From an uncultured Succinatimonas sp. (lineage in GTDB: Bacteria; Pseudomonadota; Gammaproteobacteria; Enterobacterales; Succinivibrionaceae): a stretch of 22,657 bases of DNA. Of this stretch, positions 15,800-22,657 are shown in pieces. The notes under the pieces are model-generated. The model was not told the DNA's origin, searched no databases, and worked only from the letters and a program-made list of their open reading frames with translations. The DNA lies in assembly GCF_905203285.1 (NCBI RefSeq), contig NZ_CAJKVK010000028.1, positions 1 through 22,657 of the forward strand, given 5' to 3'. The translations under genes were made by a program, and so were the position numbers. Each line of letters begins with the position of its first letter. Position 1 is the first letter of the stretch.

Positions 15800-16846
15800 A
15801 TGTTAAAAAAACTTGTTGTTTTAGGAGCTGTAGCCATGACTATATCTGCATCAGGATGTGCTGCTGATTATAAAAATAATCCATTCGGCTTGGTTTATGA
15901 CGGAGCTATTACCGCAAATGAGCCAAATGCCGTAAACATTCATCAGGTTACATATAAATTAAACGGACTTGATATTGCTGCCAATGTTTATACCCCAAAG
16001 GGATACGATAAAACTAATAAATATCCGACAATCGTAATTGCCCATCCTAACGGCAGCGTTAAAGAACAAACAGCCGGTCTTTATGCACAAAGACTTGCAG
16101 AACTGGGATATATCACCATTGCAGCTGATGCTTCATATCAAGGTGCAAGCGGCGGTGAACCTCGCGGGCGTGATTTCCCGGCAAACCGCGTCGAAGATAT
16201 TTTCGGCATGGCCGATTATATTACCCAATACCCCGGCGTTGACACTGAAAGATTAGGACTTTTCGGCATCTGTGGCGGCGGCGGATATTCATTTAAAGCC
16301 GCTCAAACCGATAAACGCTTCAAAGCTGTTGCCACATTAAGTATGTTTGATTCAGGACGCGTAAGACGCAACGGTTTCCAAGATTCTCAACTTGACAGCA
16401 TCCAGGAACGTTTGGCTCAAGCTGCAAAGGCTCGTGCACAAGAAGCCGCAGGCGGTGAGATTCAGTATGCAGGCAGTACCAAATTTACAAAAGAAGAAGC
16501 CGCAAAACTTCCGTATGCTTTATATCGTGAAGCTGTCGGATACTATAACGGCAATTACGCCCACCCGAACGCTGACGGCCGTTACCCTGTAAGCAATTTG
16601 CTCGAGTTTGCCACATTCGATGCGACCGCTCATGCCGAGCTTATTAATCAGCCATTATTAATTATTGCAGGAAGTGAAGCTGATACTCTCTATATGGCAA
16701 AAGATGCTTATGAAAAAGCTACCGGAACCAAAGATAAAGAGCTATATCTTGTAAAAGGTGCAACTCATATTCAGACCTATTATGTTCCTGAGTATGTTGA
16801 TGAAATTGTAAATAAATTACAATCATTTTTCGGCAATCATCTTTAA
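15800..16846 (+). CDS. Alpha/beta-hydrolase lipoprotein, dienelactone-hydrolase-like (Cys nucleophile)
   Basis: Predicted envelope-anchored hydrolase of 348 residues. The lipobox ASGC gives Cys20. The core has PTIVIAHPNG near 76-85, the nucleophile elbow GICGGGGYS with Cys158 where most hydrolases have Ser, an acidic candidate in AGSEADTLYM, and a C-terminal His in GATHIQTYYVP. The GxCxGG elbow is that of dienelactone hydrolase, which opens lactone rings. Similar YcjY-like proteins have unknown substrates. It has its own RBS (GAGGAG) and is closed by a strong terminator, so it is probably monocistronic. Confidence 0.82.
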   Translation: MLKKLVVLGAVAMTISASGCAADYKNNPFGLVYDGAITANEPNAVNIHQVTYKLNGLDIAANVYTPKGYDKTNKYPTIVIAHPNGSVKEQTAGLYAQRLAELGYITIAADASYQGASGGEPRGRDFPANRVEDIFGMADYITQYPGVDTERLGLFGICGGGGYSFKAAQTDKRFKAVATLSMFDSGRVRRNGFQDSQLDSIQERLAQAAKARAQEAAGGEIQYAGSTKFTKEEAAKLPYALYREAVGYYNGNYAHPNADGRYPVSNLLEFATFDATAHAELINQPLLIIAGSEADTLYMAKDAYEKATGTKDKELYLVKGATHIQTYYVPEYVDEIVNKLQSFFGNHL

Positions 16847-16864
16847 TTTATCTTAGTTATTATT

Positions 16865-16891
16865 TACCGCCATACGGGCGGTATTTTTTTT
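16865..16891 (+). terminator. Rho-independent terminator
   Basis: A 7-bp GC-rich stem, TACCGCC paired with GGCGGTA around a 5-nt loop, followed directly by eight Ts. It lies 18 nt after the hydrolase stop. Confidence 0.92.
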
Positions 16892-16930
16892 ACATATTAC
16901 TAAGTTATATAACAAAGCAAAGAGAAATAA

Positions 16931-16943
16931 TTTTAGGCAAAAA
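16931..16943 (+). promoter_or_regulatory. TAGGCAA site C
   Basis: TTTTAGGCAAAAA lies upstream of the cupin gene. A TATAAA (16990-16995) lies 54 nt after its GG, similar to the distance seen at sites A and D. Confidence 0.3.
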
Positions 16944-17034
16944 CAAAATAGCATTGATGATTTTTTTCCTTATAACAATTCATATTATGTATAAAGAAAA
17001 ATTTCAAATCATCATACATAAGCTGAGTATATAT

Positions 17035-17523
17035 ATGAAGAAGATATTTTCTCTAATTACCCTATTATCGGTATCTTTAGGTGCACTTGCCGCAGAAAAT
17101 GATGTTCAAACCATTACCTATAACGGAGAACATCAGGTGACATATGCAAACAGCAATAATTTTACCGGAACGGCAATTGTTACCTCGCTTTTTAACGCAA
17201 CTAAAGACACCAGATCATATGGAGCAATAGTTACATTTGAACCTGGTGCCCATACAGCATGGCACACTCATACTTTGGGGCAAAAACTTATTGTTACGGA
17301 CGGGGTAGGATACACCCAATATGAAAACGGAAAAGTTGAACAAATTAAAGCAGGTGACGTAGTCGTGTGTCCTCCTGGACTTAAACATTGGCACGGTGCT
17401 TCCTTAACCAGTCCCATGACCCATATCGCCATCGGAGAGCAGGACGGACGCCCAAGTGCTGTTTGGCATGAAAAAATCTCAGCAAAAGAATACGCCAATC
17501 TCATCAACAATGCGGAGAAATAA
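17035..17523 (+). CDS. Exported cupin-domain protein ((R)-mandelonitrile-lyase-like cupin)
   Basis: Single-domain cupin, 163 residues from ATG 17035. I preferred this to the upstream in-frame start at 16954 because it begins a proper Sec signal peptide (MKKIFSLITLLSVSLGALA, cleavage near residue 19). The metal site reads AWHTHTLGQ (His77, His79, Gln83) and KHWHGA (His118). This His-His-Gln-His set and spacing match, from memory, the manganese cupins first described as bacterial hydroxynitrile lyases. Their natural reaction is generally unknown. The stop is 2 nt before the next gene, a carboxymuconolactone-decarboxylase-like protein, so the two are translationally coupled. Confidence 0.85.
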   Translation: MKKIFSLITLLSVSLGALAAENDVQTITYNGEHQVTYANSNNFTGTAIVTSLFNATKDTRSYGAIVTFEPGAHTAWHTHTLGQKLIVTDGVGYTQYENGKVEQIKAGDVVVCPPGLKHWHGASLTSPMTHIAIGEQDGRPSAVWHEKISAKEYANLINNAEK

Positions 17524-17525
17524 CC

Positions 17526-18359
17526 ATGAAAAAGACCCTATTTGCTGCGTTATTTTGCATTCCTTTAATGTGTGGAGCCGCCATGGCAGACAATAACGAC
17601 AGAGCTGACAAAGCTAAAGCAAAAATGGCCGAATTATTCGGCAATGATTATGTTCCGACACTTACACAAACCGATCCGGATTTTGCCGCCATTCGCGACA
17701 ATTTGATTTACGGTGAACTTTACTATCAAGGAAGTCTCAACGATACGCAAAGAACGTTGGTTACTATTGCCGGACTTATTGCCGGAGAGCAATTTGATTA
17801 TTTAAAACAGGAAATTGAAGCGGCTCTAAATTTAAAGATAGCTCCTGACATTATAAAAGAAGCCATCTATCAAACCGCTCCTTACTGCGGTATCGGCAAA
17901 GCCGAAAAGGCAATTAACATATCCAATGAAGTGTTTACTGCACGCGGTATAACCCTGCCGCTTAAAAGCCACGCTACCGTAAACGAGGAAAATCGTTTTG
18001 AAAAAGGCCGTGACGTTCAAGTAGGAATGTACGGTAAGCGCATTACCGACATGCATAAAGCCACTCCCGACATACAGAAATATATAAGCGTAAATCATTT
18101 GTCGGCTTATTGCTTCGGCGATTTCTTCACTCGCACCGGACTTAGTCCTAAAGAACGCGAAATGCTTATTTTTGCCGTGATCCTTACTTTAGGCGGAGCC
18201 GAAGGACAACTGCAAGGACACGCACTTGGCAATATAACCACAGGCAATACCAAACAAAATCTTATTGATATTGCAGCCTTATTAATGCCCTACAACGGCT
18301 TCCCGAGAACGCTTAACGCTTTAAATGTAATCAACAAAGCTATTACGGATAAAAAATAA
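17526..18359 (+). CDS. Exported carboxymuconolactone decarboxylase (CMD) family protein, two CMD domains
   Basis: 277 residues with a Sec signal peptide (MKKTLFAALFCIPLMCGAAMA). Two CMD repeats follow. The first (about 50-145) has QRTLVTIAGLIAG, then IIKEAIYQTAPYCGIGKAEKAI. The second (about 190-272) has EREMLIFAVILTLGG, the GHALGNITTGNTKQNLIDI histidine segment and MPYNGFPRTLNAL. The AhpD-type CxxC pair is absent, so a peroxidase role is unlikely. CMD proteins act on lactones or other small molecules. Pairing with an exported cupin suggests they act together in the periplasm, which is inference. The RBS overlaps the end of the cupin gene. Confidence 0.85.
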   Translation: MKKTLFAALFCIPLMCGAAMADNNDRADKAKAKMAELFGNDYVPTLTQTDPDFAAIRDNLIYGELYYQGSLNDTQRTLVTIAGLIAGEQFDYLKQEIEAALNLKIAPDIIKEAIYQTAPYCGIGKAEKAINISNEVFTARGITLPLKSHATVNEENRFEKGRDVQVGMYGKRITDMHKATPDIQKYISVNHLSAYCFGDFFTRTGLSPKEREMLIFAVILTLGGAEGQLQGHALGNITTGNTKQNLIDIAALLMPYNGFPRTLNALNVINKAITDKK

Positions 18360-18375
18360 TCGGAGATAAGAAAAT

Positions 18376-19233
18376 ATGGAATATACAACTTTAAATAACA
18401 ATAAGAAGATGCCGCTTGTCGGTTTCGGTGTATACCAAATTGCCGATTTAAAACAATGCGAAGAAGCTGTATCAAATGCACTTTCCGTAGGCTACAGAAG
18501 CCTTGATACCGCCCAGTCTTATTTAAATGAAAAAGCCGTCGGCAACGCAATTGCCAATAGCGGCATCAAAAGAGAAGATATATTTTTAACCACCAAGCTG
18601 TGGGTTGAAAATCAAGGTGAAGACAACGCACTTAGGGCTATTGAAAATTCCTTAAAGCGTCTTAAGACCGATTATCTTGATCTGTTCTTAATTCACCAAC
18701 CGTTCGGCGACTATTACGGATCATGGCGTGCTATGGAAAAACTCTATAAAGAAGGAGTATTAAAAGCCATCGGTATTTCAAACTTCTATCCTGACAGATT
18801 CATAGATCTTTATTACCATGCACAAATCAAGCCTATGGTGAATCAGATTGAAGTAAATCCTTATTTTCAGCGTTATGATGTACAAGCGCTTTTAAACGAA
18901 TTCAACACCACAACCGAGGCTTGGGCGCCTTTTGCCGAAGGAAAAAATAAACTATTTGAAAATCCGACCATTAATCAAATTGCGCAAAAACACGGAAAAA
19001 CCGCAGCACAAGTGGTTTTAAGATGGCTTACCCAAAGAAATATCGTTGTCCTGCCTAAGAGCACTCATAAAGAGAGGATGCAGGAAAATATCGACATCTT
19101 CAATTTCAAACTGGATGAAGACGATATTAACGCCATTAAGACCCTTGATATCGGAAAGAGCCAATTTTTCTCACACTCCGATCCGGAAATTGCCAAGTGG
19201 ATGTGTACAAGAAAACTGCATATTGATGACTGA
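18376..19233 (+). CDS. Aldo/keto reductase (2,5-diketo-gluconate reductase-like)
   Basis: Cytoplasmic NAD(P)H-dependent carbonyl reductase, 285 residues, intact. The catalytic tetrad is visible: Asp44 and Tyr49 (SLDTAQSY), Lys74 (LTTKLW), His107 (LFLIHQP). GISNFYPDR, NQIEVNPYFQ and VVLPKSTHKERMQEN (cofactor end) complete the family pattern. It resembles the DkgA/AKR5 branch and differs from the broken AKR at 13826, which belongs to another AKR branch. It starts 16 nt after the CMD gene with CGGAGA, so it is the third gene of the operon. No signal peptide is present. Confidence 0.92.
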   Translation: MEYTTLNNNKKMPLVGFGVYQIADLKQCEEAVSNALSVGYRSLDTAQSYLNEKAVGNAIANSGIKREDIFLTTKLWVENQGEDNALRAIENSLKRLKTDYLDLFLIHQPFGDYYGSWRAMEKLYKEGVLKAIGISNFYPDRFIDLYYHAQIKPMVNQIEVNPYFQRYDVQALLNEFNTTTEAWAPFAEGKNKLFENPTINQIAQKHGKTAAQVVLRWLTQRNIVVLPKSTHKERMQENIDIFNFKLDEDDINAIKTLDIGKSQFFSHSDPEIAKWMCTRKLHIDD

Positions 19234-19260
19234 TAACTAAAAATACCTAAGGCAAACTAC

Positions 19261-19297
19261 AAGCACGAATCATCCGCACAGGGATGATTCGTGCTTT
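19261..19297 (+). terminator. Long hairpin between AKR and AEC transporter genes
   Basis: A perfect 15-bp stem (19261-19275 with 19282-19296) with loop GCACAG. Only TTT follows, so it may attenuate or protect the transcript rather than stop it. The AEC gene starts 18 nt downstream. Confidence 0.7.
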
Positions 19298-19314
19298 AAA
19301 AAAGGATAATAAAA

Positions 19315-20241
19315 ATGCCGGTACTTGAACAAACTTTTATCTTTTTTCTAATCATGCTTATCGGGGTTTATGCCCGTAAAAAAGGCATGCTCACCAAAGA
19401 AAACCAATCCCAGATTTCAGCTATTGTGGTGAATATAGCCTATCCTGCGATTATCTTGTCAGGAGTTTTGTCAGATGAAAACAGAATCGGTCCAAATCAA
19501 ATCTTAATTGCCTTTGTCACCTCTCTTGCACTGCTTGTGTTAGCACTTATCCTCGGCTATGCAGTTGCGATAATAATGAGGTTTGAAAAATCATTTTACG
19601 GCATCATTCAGGTTCTTACCGTATTTACCAACATCGGCTTTATGGGCGTACCGATGATTGATAATATCTACGGTAAAAGCGCTCTTATTTACATGTCGGT
19701 TTTTCTTATTCCGTACAACCTATTGTTTTATTCATTTGCAATTAAAACAATTAAACGTGAAAGCCTTAATCCGTTATCCGGCTTTAAATTTAAAGATCTC
19801 TTAAATAACGGCATGATCGCTTGCTTTTTAGCCATTATTATTTATTTAAGCGGCATTAAAGTTCCGTATGTTCTCGGTACGACAATTCATTTGGTCGGCA
19901 GTATGACTGCGCCGCTTGCGATGCTGCTTATCGGATCGTTTTTATCCGACATCAATCTTAAAAGCTTATTTTTAGAACCACAAACAATTATTTACACGCT
20001 TATAAAAATGCTGGTTATCCCGCTTATCATTATCAAAATCTTAAGTATTTTTATAAACGACAATCTGCTTTTGGCCGTATGCATGGCTGCGCTTGCTACC
20101 CCGTGCGGCAACGTCATTGCTCTTTTAACCTCAATGTACAATAAAGAGGCTTACCCCATTGCCGTAAAAACCATTACCTTATCAACGGTTGCATCTATTA
20201 TTACCATGCCTATTGCCTTTTATTTGGCTGGCATCGAGTAA
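19315..20241 (+). CDS. AEC (auxin efflux carrier) family transporter
   Basis: Inner-membrane carrier of 308 residues with about ten hydrophobic helices in two halves. The first half starts LEQTFIFFLIMLIGVYARKKGML and contains the helix-break region VVNIAYPAIILSG. The second half has APLAMLLIGSFLSD and ALATPCGNVIALLTSMYNKE, a typical AEC C-terminal signature. Bacterial members move malate and other organic anions, but the substrate here is unknown. It may export or import the product of the nearby enzymes. AAAGGA precedes the ATG. The esterase gene follows by 14 nt. Confidence 0.9.
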   Translation: MPVLEQTFIFFLIMLIGVYARKKGMLTKENQSQISAIVVNIAYPAIILSGVLSDENRIGPNQILIAFVTSLALLVLALILGYAVAIIMRFEKSFYGIIQVLTVFTNIGFMGVPMIDNIYGKSALIYMSVFLIPYNLLFYSFAIKTIKRESLNPLSGFKFKDLLNNGMIACFLAIIIYLSGIKVPYVLGTTIHLVGSMTAPLAMLLIGSFLSDINLKSLFLEPQTIIYTLIKMLVIPLIIIKILSIFINDNLLLAVCMAALATPCGNVIALLTSMYNKEAYPIAVKTITLSTVASIITMPIAFYLAGIE

Positions 20242-20255
20242 AAAAGGAGAAGCTT

Positions 20256-21386
20256 ATGTTGTTTAAAAACAGACTATTGCCTTTATGTGCAATTTTATCC
20301 TGTGCACTATCGGCATCTGCCGTAATTACCGGCTGCACGACGGACTTAACGTCTACAAGCGATGATTATATAGTTTTAAAAACACAGGGGAGCTTCGCTA
20401 TCGGCGGCTCAACTGTAACTCATGACGGAACGTTCAGCAACGACAAGTTTTTGGAACCTGACGGACAAGCAGCTTACGGCGATCATGCCTACGTTTTCTA
20501 TCAAATTCCTGCAAAGGCCAACAAGTATCCGCTTATTTTTCAGCACGGCGGAGCACAGTCAAAACGCACATGGGAAACAACTCTTGACGGAAGAGACGGC
20601 TTTGAAAATATCTTTTTGAAAAAGAATTATTCCGTATACCTTGTAGATCAACCGCGTATCGGTGAAGCCGGACTCTCCACCAAAGCGGCAGGTCCTGCAA
20701 ATCCTTACGCCTCAAACCCGCTTTATGCTGATAAAACCTTATATACGCTCTGTCGTATCGGGGATTTTCCCAATCAATTTGCCAATTCTCAATTCCCGCG
20801 AACTAAAGAAGCCTTGGATCAATTTCAGCGCTGCTGGACCCCGTATACGGGAGAGCTTGATGACGATGTCAGCTCCGATGCTCTAGCTTTATTGTTTGAC
20901 AAAGTCGGACCCGCTATTTTGGTATCTCATTCCATGGGAGGATCGGTAGGCTGGCTTACCGCAACAAAAACCGACAACGTAAAAGCCATAGTAGCTTTCG
21001 AGCCGGGCGGAAGTCCGTTTATATTTCCGGAAAATGAGGTCCCTGAAGTATCGCCAACCGCTTATGCCCCGATTGCCGCACAAGCTAAAGCAGTACCGCT
21101 TGAAGACTTCTTAAAACTTACAAAAATTCCTATTGTGCTCTACTATGGAGATAATATCGCATCCGCACCTACCAAAGAACATATCGGTATGGATAAATGG
21201 CGCAGTGAGTTTGATATGGCTAAAAAATTTGCAGCAGCCATCAACCGCCACGGCGGAAATGCCTCCGTCATACATCTTCCCGATTTAGGAATTAAAGGAA
21301 ATACCCATTTTTTAATGTCGGATCTCAACAATGTAGAAATTGCTGACCTTATGGAAAATTTCCTTAAAGAACATAACCTAAATTAA
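20256..21386 (+). CDS. Esterase-713-like alpha/beta-hydrolase lipoprotein (copy 2)
   Basis: Predicted lipid-anchored esterase, 376 residues, with lipobox ITGC (Cys27). It has TWETTLDGRDG near 105, VDQPRIG, nucleophile Ser226 in SHSMGG, Glu249 in FEPG and His351 in GNTHFLMSD. It aligns end to end with copy 1 at 12510-13613, conserving the unusual Glu acid and the KLTKIPI..YYGD segment. It carries extra residues after the DQPRIG motif. A strong AAGGAG and a 14-nt gap from the AEC gene imply cotranscription. The substrate is not predictable. Confidence 0.85.
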   Translation: MLFKNRLLPLCAILSCALSASAVITGCTTDLTSTSDDYIVLKTQGSFAIGGSTVTHDGTFSNDKFLEPDGQAAYGDHAYVFYQIPAKANKYPLIFQHGGAQSKRTWETTLDGRDGFENIFLKKNYSVYLVDQPRIGEAGLSTKAAGPANPYASNPLYADKTLYTLCRIGDFPNQFANSQFPRTKEALDQFQRCWTPYTGELDDDVSSDALALLFDKVGPAILVSHSMGGSVGWLTATKTDNVKAIVAFEPGGSPFIFPENEVPEVSPTAYAPIAAQAKAVPLEDFLKLTKIPIVLYYGDNIASAPTKEHIGMDKWRSEFDMAKKFAAAINRHGGNASVIHLPDLGIKGNTHFLMSDLNNVEIADLMENFLKEHNLN

Positions 21387-21411
21387 ACAAAATTTTAATC
21401 TGAAGTACTTA

Positions 21412-21442
21412 AAAGGGTTATTTTTACAATAGCCCTTTGTTT
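21412..21442 (+). terminator. Rho-independent terminator after esterase copy 2
   Basis: A 9-bp stem, AAAGGGTTA paired with TAGCCCTTT with one G-T wobble, around a 9-nt loop, then GTTTT. Confidence 0.75.
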
Positions 21443-21471
21443 TACAAAATTAAAAATAATTATAAATTGCC

Positions 21472-22424
21472 ATGTACTCTCCAAAAATATTCTGCCATTT
21501 GGCTATCATCAGCGCCAATGTGATTTTAGGTGTTAATGTCCCTTTTACTAAAGCTCTTCTTGAAAGTTGGCTCTCTCCCTTCGGCTACATTTTGTCGCGA
21601 TCAGTTTCTGCTGCCGTGGTGTTCGGCATTATCGGAATAATGTTTGTTCGTGAGAAAGTCAAAGGAAAAGATCTTCTAATTATTGCCCTCGGCGGATTAA
21701 TGGGGTTTATCATTTCTCAATACCTAACTGCCCTAAGCCTGCAATATACTACCCCTATCCGCTTTGCTCTTATCGTTGCATTAAGTCCTATAGTGGTAAT
21801 GTTTGAAGCTGCTATATTCATTCATGAGAGCATACGACTCTATAAGGATAATAGGTGTTTGCTTTAGTATAGCCGGTGCCTCGATTTTGGTTTTTTAACG
21901 CCCATCAGGAAACTGCAAACAGCAATGAAATCTACGGTATTATCTTTGCCTTGATAAGCATCTCTGCCTACGGGCTTTACGTCATTATCATGCGTGATAT
22001 TTCTCAAAAGTATCACCCGTTGACCCAAATGAAAGGGCTCTTTTTATTTACAACGATAATGGCACTGCCTTTAAATCAAGGAGGATTTTTATCCCAACCT
22101 ATTTTTTCTTCGGCACCTTGGTATGTTTATGCTGAATTTGGATTTTTAATTGTTTTTGCTACCATTTTAAGTTATCTATTAATTCCCTACGGAATGCATC
22201 ACGTCAACGCTACAAATGCCAGCGTTTACATGAATTTTCAACCGGTGGTTGCAGCAATAGTATCTATTGTTATGGGACAGGATATTTTTACCTGGGACAA
22301 ACCGCTTGCGGCTGTTTTAGTTATTTCAGAGGCTTTAATCGTTTCCCTTGGGGCTAAAATGAAGTTTCCTCAAAAAGCAAAAAATATTAAAAAAATGAGC
22401 TTAGTCAACGTCAACACTCTTTGA
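21472..22424 (+). pseudogene. EamA-family (DMT) transporter, two frameshifts
   Basis: Ten-helix inner-membrane drug/metabolite exporter of the EamA type, about 316 residues once repaired. Frame 1 (21472 to about 21846) covers the first half, ending ALSPIVVMFEAAIF. A short middle stretch (21848-21895) reads IIGVCFSIAGASILVF in frame 2, and the rest (from NAHQETANSNE at 21897) is in frame 3, with YGMHHVNATNASVYMNFQPVVAAI near the end. Both switches are fixed by dropping one base: one G at 21846-21847 and one T from the T6 at 21891-21896. Two shifts in one gene argue for decay, or for poor consensus at homopolymers. The substrate is unknown. Confidence 0.82.
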
Positions 22425-22526
22425 AAGAGACACGCTAATCTCCTTTGACAACAACAGCTTGCCGTCCTCAGTCTAAAGGACCTGGTTTTAAGCCGCTTAG
22501 TGTTTTGATAACTCATCCGTCATGGT

Positions 22527-22586
22527 ATAGAAATAGGCAAACAATAATAATTTTAAGATAAATCAATATCTCATCTTTTGCCTATA
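22527..22586 (+). promoter_or_regulatory. TAGGCAA site D with inverted partner
   Basis: ATAGAAATAGGCAAA (22527-22541) repeats site A exactly. ATAGGCAAA (22533-22541) also faces a perfect inverted copy, TTTGCCTAT (22577-22585), 35 nt away. TATAAA at 22593-22598 follows, so this is a probable controlled promoter for a gene just beyond the window. Confidence 0.45.
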
Positions 22587-22627
22587 CTTCTTTATAAAAG
22601 TAACGGAGAATCAAAGCAATTACAAAA

Positions 22628-22657
22628 ATGAAAAAATATGAAGCTCAAGGATTAGGG
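22628..22657 (+). CDS. Possible start of a gene cut by the window edge
   Basis: An open frame from ATG 22628 reads MKKYEAQGLG to the edge. GGAG lies about 20 nt upstream, which is distant, so the start is uncertain. Only the upstream site D and TATAAA support a gene here. No function can be given. Confidence 0.25.
   Translation, partial: MKKYEAQGLG

Noticed and set aside
16954..17034. Longer N-terminus for the cupin protein
   Set aside because: It would place a second hydrophobic stretch before a clear signal peptide beginning at 17035.
22440..22510. Insertion-sequence end or small RNA after the EamA gene
   Set aside because: Only a weak GTCCT/AGGAC stem is visible, with no terminal repeats, transposase or clear promoter.

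Overview
The window looks like chromosomal DNA from an AT-rich, gut-type anaerobic gammaproteobacterium. A Succinivibrionaceae-like host is my best guess. The clues are the nadK-recN gene order, enterobacterial-style DapB, RecN and NadK proteins, a TRAP transporter linked to sugar-acid genes, and a DUF1703-type AAA-ATPase/nuclease gene. No rRNA, tRNA, CRISPR array or intact insertion sequence was seen.

Layout. (1) 209-4626, plus strand: a five-gene operon with a TRAP transporter (binding protein, small and large membrane subunits), an IolB/KduI-family isomerase and a KduD/gluconate-dehydrogenase-like SDR. It is probably for uptake and first steps of uronate-like sugar-acid catabolism. A hairpin separates the binding-protein gene from the membrane subunits, and two terminators close the operon. 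(2) 4938-6008: trpS, of a subtype I associate with Firmicutes rather than with E. coli TrpS. It has a structured leader and a palindrome over its likely -10, and it converges on dapB through a 12-bp bidirectional terminator. (3) 9940-6085, minus strand: the tightly packed housekeeping operon nadK-recN-GNAT-dapB. (4) 10114-10596: ybaK/ebsC-like tRNA-editing protein, divergent from nadK. (5) 10673-12347: an AAA-ATPase/PD-(D/E)XK gene broken by a +1 shift at an A7 run. (6) 12510-22424: an accessory region rich in exported proteins. It holds two Esterase-713-like lipoproteins in opposite orientation near its ends, a broken aldo/keto reductase (AKR) followed by an exported flavodoxin, a Cys-nucleophile hydrolase lipoprotein, an operon of exported cupin, exported carboxymuconolactone-decarboxylase-like protein and cytoplasmic AKR, an AEC transporter, and a doubly frameshifted EamA transporter.

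The most unusual part is region 6. It looks like an envelope-located set of hydrolases and small redox or isomerase-like enzymes, with cytoplasmic AKRs and two carriers alongside. Several promoters share a TAGGCAA-containing site, including a 15-nt identical copy upstream of the broken AKR and upstream of the right edge. No regulator gene is visible. Three genes in the right half carry four single-base shifts, all repaired by removing one base. These could be real decay, phase variation or assembly error, and raw reads would settle it. Functions below come from motif recognition by eye; no database search was run.
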